Positions 58,064 to 64,000 of a stretch of DNA of 64,000 nt are shown here, piece after piece. The number at the start of each line of letters is the position of its first letter. Within the stretch, counting starts at the first letter, position 1. The position numbers were made by a program, and so were the translations under genes. Under the pieces are notes generated by a model. The model was not told the origin of the DNA, searched no databases, and worked only from the letters and a program-made list of their open reading frames with translations. Source of the DNA: Rhodobacteraceae bacterium HLUCCA12 (lineage in GTDB: Bacteria; Pseudomonadota; Alphaproteobacteria; Rhodobacterales; Rhodobacteraceae); the NCBI GenBank assembly GCA_001314715.1, contig LJSV01000005.1, positions 148,111 to 212,110 of the forward strand. Reading direction: 5' to 3'.

Positions 58064-59058
58064 GCCGCGAGCCTCCGGTCCAGTGCGGCCAGCGCGCGGT
58101 CGTAATCATCCAGCGTGCCGCCGGGGCCAGCCTCGGACAGCGTCCGGCGCCAGGCCCGTGCACCCGGCTGCCCGGCAAACAGGCCCAGCATGTGGCGCGT
58201 CACGCCGATCAGGCGGCCACCACGTGCCAGATGTTCGCCAATCTGCGGGCGCATGTCGCGCGCCACCGCCACCGGGTCGGCTTCAGGCCCGGCGACGCCA
58301 AAGATGCGCCGATCCGCCGCCGCAAGGATCGCGGCCGGCTGGTGATAGGCCGCGCGCCCGATCATGACGCCGTCCAGACCCTGTGCCAGCAGGTCCTGCG
58401 CCTGATCCAGCGTGGCGATACCGCCATTGAGGCAGATCGCCAGGTCGGGAAACTGGCGCTTCATCGCCAGAACCAACGGGTAGTCGAGCGGCGGAATATC
58501 GCGGTTTTCCCGTGGGGACAGCCCCTTGAGCCAGGCCTTGCGCGCATGAACGATCACCCGCCGGACACCGGCTGCGCGCATCACGTCCAGAAAGGCGGGC
58601 AAGACCTGCGCGGGATCCTGGTCATCGACGCCGATGCGGCACTTGACCGTGATCTCGGCATCGCAGGCCGCAGCCATGGCGCTGACGCAATCGCCGACCA
58701 GCGCCGGGTCGCGCATCAGGATGGCGCCGAAACAGCCCGATTGCACCCGGTCGGACGGGCAGCCGACATTCAGGTTGATCTCACGATACCCTTCATCCGC
58801 GCCCATGCGTGCCGCCTGTGCCAATTCGGCCGGCTCCGATCCGCCCAGTTGCAGCGCCACGGGCTGTTCGGCCGGATCAAAGGTCAGCAGATGCCGCGCG
58901 CCGCCGCGCACCAGCGCGGCCGATGTCACCATCTCGGTATAAAGCAGCGCATGCCGGCTCAGCCGCCGATGAAAGCGGCGGCAATGGCTGTCGGTCCAGT
59001 CCATCATCGGCGCGACGGACAGGCGATGAGGCGGAAAGGAAGGGGCGGATTTCAGCAC
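58060..59058 (-). CDS. dusA: tRNA-dihydrouridine synthase (DusA-type)
   Basis: Dus reduces uridine to dihydrouridine in tRNA, using FMN and NADPH. The 332-residue protein has VAPMMDWTDSHCRRF near the start, INLNVGCPSDRVQSGCFGA (about 95, with the catalytic Cys), CRIGVDD, HARKAWLKGLSP and LNGGIATLDQA, all of the DusA branch. It starts with GTG at 59058. Coupled to the DUF2927 gene. Confidence 0.93.
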   Translation of the reverse strand: MLKSAPSFPPHRLSVAPMMDWTDSHCRRFHRRLSRHALLYTEMVTSAALVRGGARHLLTFDPAEQPVALQLGGSEPAELAQAARMGADEGYREINLNVGCPSDRVQSGCFGAILMRDPALVGDCVSAMAAACDAEITVKCRIGVDDQDPAQVLPAFLDVMRAAGVRRVIVHARKAWLKGLSPRENRDIPPLDYPLVLAMKRQFPDLAICLNGGIATLDQAQDLLAQGLDGVMIGRAAYHQPAAILAAADRRIFGVAGPEADPVAVARDMRPQIGEHLARGGRLIGVTRHMLGLFAGQPGARAWRRTLSEAGPGGTLDDYDRALAALDRRLAA

Positions 59059-59224
59059 GGGCGGGCGTCATACATGGCGGATCTGGTTCACATATAGCCG
59101 AGCCGGTGCCCGGCGTCCACAAACCGCGACCCAGAAACCAATACACCCCGCGACATGCCCGCATCTTGACATCCCGGCCCCGCCGCACCAGTGACCGCCC
59201 AGCACCAGCAAAGGAGCGCCGCCC

Positions 59225-60274
59225 GTGACCGACCAAGCCGCCGACCGCCCCGCCAAGACCATCCTGCGCGCCCTTGCCGGCGAGGCGCTACCCGTGCCGC
59301 CGGTCTGGATGATGCGGCAGGCCGGGCGCTACCTGCCCGAATACAAGGCGACCCGCGCACAGGCGGGCGACTTTCTCAGCCTGTGTTACACGCCCGAACT
59401 TGCCGCCGAAGTGACGCTGCAACCGATCCGCCGATACGGTTTCGATGCCGCGATCCTGTTTGCCGATATCCTGCTGGTGCCGCAGGCGCTGGGCGCCGAT
59501 CTGTGGTTCGTCACCGGCGAGGGGCCGCGCCTGTCGACCATCGACGGGCCGGATGGGGTTGCCGCGCTCAAGCCCGTCGATGCGATCCACGAGACCCTTG
59601 CCCCGGTCTATGAGACCGTGCGCATCCTGTCGCGCGCGCTGCCGCGCGAAACCACGCTGATCGGATTTGCCGGGGCGCCGTGGACGGTGGCCACCTACAT
59701 GATCGCCGGGCGCGGCACCCCCGATCAGGGGCCGGCGCACCGGCTGAAGGATGAACAACCGGCGGCGTTTGACGCATTGATGGCGCGTCTGACCGAGGCC
59801 ACGATCGAATACCTGTCAGCCCAGGTGCAGGCCGGCGCCGAGGTGGTCAAGATCTTCGACAGCTGGGCCGGATCACTGAAGGGCGATGATTTCGACCGCT
59901 ATGCGCTGGCGCCGGCGAAACGCATCATCGCCGCGCTGAAGGCCCGGCATCCGGGCCTGCCGATCATCGCCTTCCCGCGCGAGGCCGGGGCGCATTACAT
60001 CAGGTTCGCCCGCGCCACGGGGGCCGATTGCGTCGCGCTGGACAATTCGGTTTCCGCCGAATGGGCCGCGCAAAAGGTGCAGGTGGATGGCTGCGTGCAG
60101 GGGAACCTGGCCCCCTCGCATCTGGTCACGGGTGGCCCGGCGCTGATCGCCGAGACCCGGCGCATCGTGCAAGCCTTTGCCGGAGGGCCGCATATCTTCA
60201 ACCTGGGGCACGGCATCACCCCCGATGCCGACCCCGACAACGTCAGCCGCATGATCGAGGCGATCCGCGGCTGA
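59225..60274 (+). CDS. hemE: Uroporphyrinogen decarboxylase
   Basis: HemE makes coproporphyrinogen III from uroporphyrinogen III in heme synthesis. The 349-residue protein has the signature [18 protein letters not shown] (split here: residues about 24-42), [12 protein letters not shown] (about 80), [13 protein letters not shown] (about 146) and the IFDSWAGSL stretch (about 215). The start is GTG at 59225 with AAAGGAG nine bases upstream. Its stop is six bases from the convergent transporter gene. Confidence 0.97.
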   Translation: MTDQAADRPAKTILRALAGEALPVPPVWMMRQAGRYLPEYKATRAQAGDFLSLCYTPELAAEVTLQPIRRYGFDAAILFADILLVPQALGADLWFVTGEGPRLSTIDGPDGVAALKPVDAIHETLAPVYETVRILSRALPRETTLIGFAGAPWTVATYMIAGRGTPDQGPAHRLKDEQPAAFDALMARLTEATIEYLSAQVQAGAEVVKIFDSWAGSLKGDDFDRYALAPAKRIIAALKARHPGLPIIAFPREAGAHYIRFARATGADCVALDNSVSAEWAAQKVQVDGCVQGNLAPSHLVTGGPALIAETRRIVQAFAGGPHIFNLGHGITPDADPDNVSRMIEAIRG

Positions 60275-60280
60275 GCACGC

Positions 60281-61285
60281 TCAGACGCTGGCGGCGTTTG
60301 TCCGTGCCGCCAGATCGCCCTTGGCCCAGGCCTTCATGACCCGCAGCGCCACGGTCGCGGTCAGCGCGGTGCCCGCGACCAGAAGCAGGCTGCCCAGGAC
60401 AAGCCCTGCCATATGACCGCCGAACACCAGCAGGATCGCTGTCGCGCAGGCCGCCAGCGGAAAGGTCAGCGCCCCCCAAAGCGGTGAGAACCCGGCCTCA
60501 AGCAGCCAGCGCCCCGACACGATCAGTGCGGTCAGGATCGCCAGCGCCAGCATGGCGAACCCCTGTGCCCAGTCCGCCCAGCCCAGCATCGCGCTGATCG
60601 AGGCCCCCAGGCTGGCCGGGGCAAGGTGAATCGCCAGCAGCGGCCTGAGCGGGGCGGGCGGCACGCGCCGCCACAGTTGCACCGCGCTGGCCACCCAGAT
60701 CGACAGCGCCACCAGCATCGTCACCGTCAGGATCGCCGCAGAAAGCGCGGTATAGCCCAGCGGCACCAGCGTCAGCGGCGCCAGCACATGGCCCACGAAA
60801 ACCAGGTGAAAAACCGGGGTAACCGTGCGCCCCTCTTCGGGGCCGTGCGCCAGAACCCACAGGACCAGTACGCCCAGCACCAGCAACAGCGCCGATGCGA
60901 CCGCGACCATCACCAGCGCCGCGGCCGGTGCATAGGGCACCAGCACCGACGCCAGCAGGCTCAGGCACAAAACGCTGGCCACGACGCCCGCACGCCCCGG
61001 CAGGATCTGCAATTCCTCGATCACCACGCCGGGGCGGCGCAGCGGCTTGGCCAGCCAGGCCACCGCACAAAAGGCATAGAGCAGCGCGATGCCGCCCAGC
61101 GCCGCCTCGGCCAGCTCCGGGACCGGCGTGCCCGGCAGGAACACCCCCAGCAACCGCCAGCCCAGTCCCAGCCCCAGAAGGCCCATGACCGGCGGAAAGA
61201 TCGCCGGCGGCGTGCGCCGCCACAGGCCCGGCGGGCGCGACACCAGGGGCGGTGGCGGTGGGAAATGGCGCTTGGGTTCGGTCAT
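60281..61285 (-). CDS. TDT/SLAC1-type membrane transporter
   Basis: The 334-residue protein has ten predicted hydrophobic helices and a Pro-rich N-terminus (PPPPPLVSRPPGLWRRTPPAIFPPVMGLLGLGLGWRL). The opening with PPAIFPPVMGLLGLG resembles the TehA/tellurite-resistance and C4-dicarboxylate (TDT) family, whose members are anion channels or efflux carriers. The substrate is unknown. The ATG at 61285 places the Pro-rich tail first; a longer start 25 codons upstream is rejected. Confidence 0.75.
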   Translation of the reverse strand: MTEPKRHFPPPPPLVSRPPGLWRRTPPAIFPPVMGLLGLGLGWRLLGVFLPGTPVPELAEAALGGIALLYAFCAVAWLAKPLRRPGVVIEELQILPGRAGVVASVLCLSLLASVLVPYAPAAALVMVAVASALLLVLGVLVLWVLAHGPEEGRTVTPVFHLVFVGHVLAPLTLVPLGYTALSAAILTVTMLVALSIWVASAVQLWRRVPPAPLRPLLAIHLAPASLGASISAMLGWADWAQGFAMLALAILTALIVSGRWLLEAGFSPLWGALTFPLAACATAILLVFGGHMAGLVLGSLLLVAGTALTATVALRVMKAWAKGDLAARTNAASV

Positions 61286-61385
61286 GGCGAGTCTCCGGCT
61301 GGGGTATTCTGCGGGCGGACTGTCCTTTGATCGGCGCATGAGCGCAAGGGGACTGGGCATCGCGCGCCATCGCCGGCACCCGATC

Positions 61386-62495
61386 TTACCGCCGATGCAA
61401 CACCACCGCCCGCACGCCGCCCCGCCATTCGCCCATGCGCACCGGTGTCACCCGGCGCCAGCCGTCGAGCCAGCGCGCGATGGCCGCCTGCGCGGCCGTA
61501 TTTGTCGGATCGTCCATATTCAGGCGTTGCGGACGCGTGTACCCGGCCCGCGCCTCGGCCTCTTCCAGCGCCCGTTGCACCAGTTCCAGATCGAGCATCC
61601 GCACCGAGCCGACCTCGGCCCCCGACGACCAGTCGCCCAGCAGCAGGCGCGTCATCGGCATCGGTGCCCGCGCCGTGGTGCGGAGCATCGTAATCCCCGG
61701 CTCCGGCGTCTCTCCAAGGCCCATGAAACTGTCGCGCAGCACCACGCGACGCGTCAGCCATGGGGTCAGCGTGCGGGTTGCGCCGCCCCTGTCCGCAAGG
61801 CAGAGCGCGAAGCCCGCGCAGCCGTCGCCCAGTGGCCGCGCGGGTGTCGGCACCATTGAATAGCGGTCCTGCGCGGCCACGGGCCCGGCCAGATAATCGG
61901 CCAGCGCGCCGCGCATACGCTGGCAGCCTTGCTCGGATATCTCCATCGCCACGATCCGCGCCCGGCCCAGCCGCATCGCCCGGCGCTGCGCTTCGGGCAA
62001 GTCGGCCAGCGGCACAAGGCGCCCGTCATCATAGCTGGCAAGAAGGGCACCAAGGCCCCAGCCCTGGCGAAGCAGGCGATAGCCGCGCCCCCCGGCGGCG
62101 CCAGTCTTGGAAACCAGCCCCGCCTGCCCGTTCGCACAACGCCACCCGACCATCAGATGCCCCAACGCCGTTCCCGCCCGTTGAACCGCAAGCGGATTGA
62201 GAAACCTCCACAAACCCCGTCGCGCCTGCTCGGGTGTCGAGAGATCGACAATTCCGGGCGATGGCAACAACACCAGAACGGCATAGGCGCGCCCTTCGGC
62301 ATAGGGCAGACGCGCTGTTTCCGGTGGCAACAGGGCCGCATCCTCGAACGGCGCCAAAGCCGCATCGGCCGCCGATGCGCGGGTGGCCGGGATATGGGAT
62401 GGGGGTGGCGGCGCGCCGGGTTCCGGTTTCAATCGAGACATGTCCGCGCAGGCGGACAGCAGGAACAACGACACGAGGAACACGACACGCCACAT
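61386..62495 (-). CDS. Uncharacterised lipoprotein (369 aa)
   Basis: The protein starts with a lipoprotein signal, MWRVVFLVSLFLLSAC (Cys at 16), then a Pro-rich linker, then a 300-residue domain with several Cys (WRCANGQAG, EISEQGCQRMRG, DGCAGFALCLADRG) that I do not recognise. It begins with ATG at 62495. Its Cys pairs suggest disulfides in the periplasm. It is alone and divergent from glk, and lies downstream of the transporter promoter region. Confidence 0.75.
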   Translation of the reverse strand: MWRVVFLVSLFLLSACADMSRLKPEPGAPPPPSHIPATRASAADAALAPFEDAALLPPETARLPYAEGRAYAVLVLLPSPGIVDLSTPEQARRGLWRFLNPLAVQRAGTALGHLMVGWRCANGQAGLVSKTGAAGGRGYRLLRQGWGLGALLASYDDGRLVPLADLPEAQRRAMRLGRARIVAMEISEQGCQRMRGALADYLAGPVAAQDRYSMVPTPARPLGDGCAGFALCLADRGGATRTLTPWLTRRVVLRDSFMGLGETPEPGITMLRTTARAPMPMTRLLLGDWSSGAEVGSVRMLDLELVQRALEEAEARAGYTRPQRLNMDDPTNTAAQAAIARWLDGWRRVTPVRMGEWRGGVRAVVLHRR

Positions 62496-62629
62496 CCGGC
62501 CGTTTTTACAGCGAATGCAAGCGCGCACAAGATCGCCCGCACCAAACGTCGTGTGTATTCTTGTCGCGCTTTCACCGTAGAGCGTCGCTGCATTTCCGGC
62601 TACGAAGGTGGCGCAACCACAGGACGCCG

Positions 62630-63598
62630 ATGTCTGACAGAAGCCCGAAATCTTCGGCCCACGCCCCGGCCCCGCAGGTGGTGGCCGATATCGGCGGCAC
62701 GAATACGCGGCTGGCGCTGGCCGATGGCGACGGGCTGCGCGCCGGTAGCCTGCATCGGTATCGCAATGCCGATTACGATAGCCCCGAAGCGCTGTTGGCC
62801 GATTTCCTGCACCGGTCCGCGGTTGCCTCGCTGTCCGGTGCCTGCCTTGCGGTCGCCGGTCCGGTGCGCGACGGCGCAACGCGCATGACCAACCTGCGCT
62901 GGCATGTCCGAAGCGATACGATAGCCCGCCAGACGGGATGCAGCAGGGTGCATCTGATGAATGATCTTCAGGCCCAGGGCCATGCGCTGGACACGCTGGA
63001 ACCAGGCCAGACGCTCACGTTGCTTCCCGGCGCGGCGTCCGGCCGGACACGGCTGGTCGTGGGGCTGGGCACCGGGGTCAACGCCGCGGTCGCGCATCGC
63101 ACGTGTGCCGGTCTGATCGTGCCGCCCTCGGAATGCGGCCATGTCCACCTGCCCGCCACCGATCCCGACGAACGGACGCTGGCCGACTGGCTGGCCCGGC
63201 GCGACGGGATCGCGACGGTCGAGGCGGCGCTGTCAGGGCGCGGCCTGTGCGCGATCCATCGTGTCCTGGGCCACGGCGACACAACCCCTGCCGCACTGGT
63301 GGACGATCTGGCCGCCAACGCGCCCGACGCGCGCGAGACCGGCGCCCTCTATACCCGTCTGCTGGCGCGTTTCCTGGGCGATCTGGCGCTGATTCACCTG
63401 CCCCACGGCGGCATCTGGCTGACCGGGGGTCTTGCCCGCGCCCTGGCGCCGCACCTGCTGGACCTGGGCCTTGCCGCGCAGTTCCACGCGCAGGGTCGCG
63501 GCGGGGTCGAAACACGGGGCATCGCCCTGCACGTGATCGCCGACGACTTCGCCGCGCTGACCGGCTGCGCCGCGTGGCTGGCCCGACAGACGGCATGA
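62630..63598 (+). CDS. glk: Glucokinase
   Basis: Glk makes glucose-6-phosphate from glucose and ATP. The 322-residue protein has the phosphate-1 motif VADIGGTNTRLALADG (about 18-33), a middle MNDLQAQGHAL (about 110, catalytic Asp), VVGLGTGVNAAVAH and an ATP-binding end GGIWLTGGLARALAPH (about 263). It feeds glucose into the ED branch (zwf, pgl, edd). The ATG at 62630 has ACAGGAC upstream, which is a weak ribosome site. Confidence 0.93.
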   Translation: MSDRSPKSSAHAPAPQVVADIGGTNTRLALADGDGLRAGSLHRYRNADYDSPEALLADFLHRSAVASLSGACLAVAGPVRDGATRMTNLRWHVRSDTIARQTGCSRVHLMNDLQAQGHALDTLEPGQTLTLLPGAASGRTRLVVGLGTGVNAAVAHRTCAGLIVPPSECGHVHLPATDPDERTLADWLARRDGIATVEAALSGRGLCAIHRVLGHGDTTPAALVDDLAANAPDARETGALYTRLLARFLGDLALIHLPHGGIWLTGGLARALAPHLLDLGLAAQFHAQGRGGVETRGIALHVIADDFAALTGCAAWLARQTA

Positions 63599-63613
63599 CG
63601 CGCGGCCGTATCA

Positions 63614-63630
63614 GGAAACGTATTGTTTCC
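63614..63630 (+). terminator. Small hairpin after glk
   Basis: GGAAAC and GTTTCC pair around GTATT, 16 bases after the glk stop. No T-run follows, so it is a weak terminator candidate. Confidence 0.35.
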
Positions 63631-63750
63631 CGTGTATGCATTTATGCAAATTCGACCACGCTAAGCTGCTCCGCCGTAACTGTCGCGAAACCATGATCAG
63701 TATGCCGCGAAACCCGGACCAGCGGCCGGACCCCGGCACCGGAGGGAACG

Positions 63751-64000
63751 ATGCCAACAAAGGTTTTTGACTTCAACGAGGACGGGCTTGCCTATTCCGT
63801 GACCCTGAACCAGGAAGACGGCGGGCCAGTCATGGCCACGGTGACCGTGCACGAGGGGCAGATGGATGTGAATGCCATCTACTATGCCGATGACGACCAG
63901 GCGAACGGCGATGTCAGCCTGGGCGGACCGCTGAACATGAACGGCGGCGGATCGCGATACGAGGGCGAGGCGATCAACTGGGACGGGGCCGAGGCGCTCA
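63751..64000 (+). CDS. Unrecognised acidic protein, 5' end (cut by window edge)
   Basis: The ORF opens with ATG at 63751 after GGAGG (seven bases upstream) and stays open to the right edge. The first 83 residues read MPTKVFDFNEDGLAYSVTL, then NQEDGGPVMATVTVH, then VNAIYYADDDQANGDVSLGG and NMNGGGSRYEGEAINWDG. It is rich in D, N and G with no signal peptide, reminiscent of the repeat-rich, type I-secreted or structural proteins of roseobacters. I do not recognise the family. Confidence 0.7.
   Translation, partial: MPTKVFDFNEDGLAYSVTLNQEDGGPVMATVTVHEGQMDVNAIYYADDDQANGDVSLGGPLNMNGGGSRYEGEAINWDGAEAL

Overview
The window is a gene-dense, high-GC chromosomal segment that reads as an alphaproteobacterium of the Rhodobacteraceae (Roseobacter/Rhodobacter/Rhodovulum-like). 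The evidence is the gene order nosC-nosR-nosZ-nosD-nosF-nosY-nosL-nosX, a valine-degradation cluster with a divergent LysR gene, a fused PntA, an uninterrupted prfB reading frame, an M23 peptidase/bactofilin pair, an XRE-SdhE pair and a DUF2927 lipoprotein. No rRNA, tRNA, IS element, prophage or CRISPR array was seen. Most genes look like core chromosome.

Layout. 1-728: the 3' tip of zwf and pgl (glucose-6-phosphate to 6-phosphogluconate). 754-10650: a denitrification block made of the nitric-oxide-sensing repressor gene nsrR, a perfect FNR/NNR-type box, and a complete clade I nitrous oxide reductase operon. Most of its genes overlap by a few bases, so it is probably one transcript. 10676-11982: an ECF sigma factor/anti-sigma pair. 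12053-14105: a PIN-domain gene coupled to an RlmI-like methyltransferase, and a 59-residue orphan. 14303-16108: edd (Entner-Doudoroff), which together with zwf/pgl and glk (62630-63598) gives the upper half of the ED route. 16178-22141: a CapA-like protein, a large CPA1 antiporter with a cyclic-nucleotide-type domain, coaD, a CBS protein and a LysR regulator. 22259-27011: four genes for the distal valine pathway. 27135-32111: a DUF2892 protein, an Atm1-type ABC exporter, a LysM protein and a LOG protein. 32188-41562: uvrA, a VOC protein, lpd, DUF924, an MFS transporter, a GNAT protein, queA and bcp. 41859-43824: the peptidase/bactofilin pair. 43913-50082: two DUF2189 membrane paralogues, prfB and pntAB. 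50215-55188: a FAH-family protein, lipA, a MarR regulator, sdhE/XRE and an aspartate aminotransferase. 55258-64000: a VWA protein with a tiny membrane protein, DUF2927, dus, hemE, a TDT-type transporter, an unknown lipoprotein, glk and the start of an unrecognised acidic protein.

How the genes work together. NosR (flavin/FeS membrane protein, probably flavinylated by NosX) passes electrons to NosZ. NosD, NosF, NosY and NosL deliver copper/sulfur for the CuZ site. NsrR plus an FNR-type activator would turn this on under low oxygen and nitrogen oxides. The valine cluster converts isobutyryl-CoA to propionyl-CoA. Transhydrogenase, lipoyl synthase, E3 and SdhE supply the TCA and redox machinery.

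No clearly new multi-gene system was found. The best leads are small: a dispersed intergenic repeat family with three copies, a long imperfect hairpin upstream of the peptidase/bactofilin pair, an 18-bp palindrome at the lpd promoter, the cysteine protein NosC with a possibly leaderless start, a PIN nuclease coupled to an rRNA methyltransferase, and an orphan VWA gene next to a 54-residue membrane protein.
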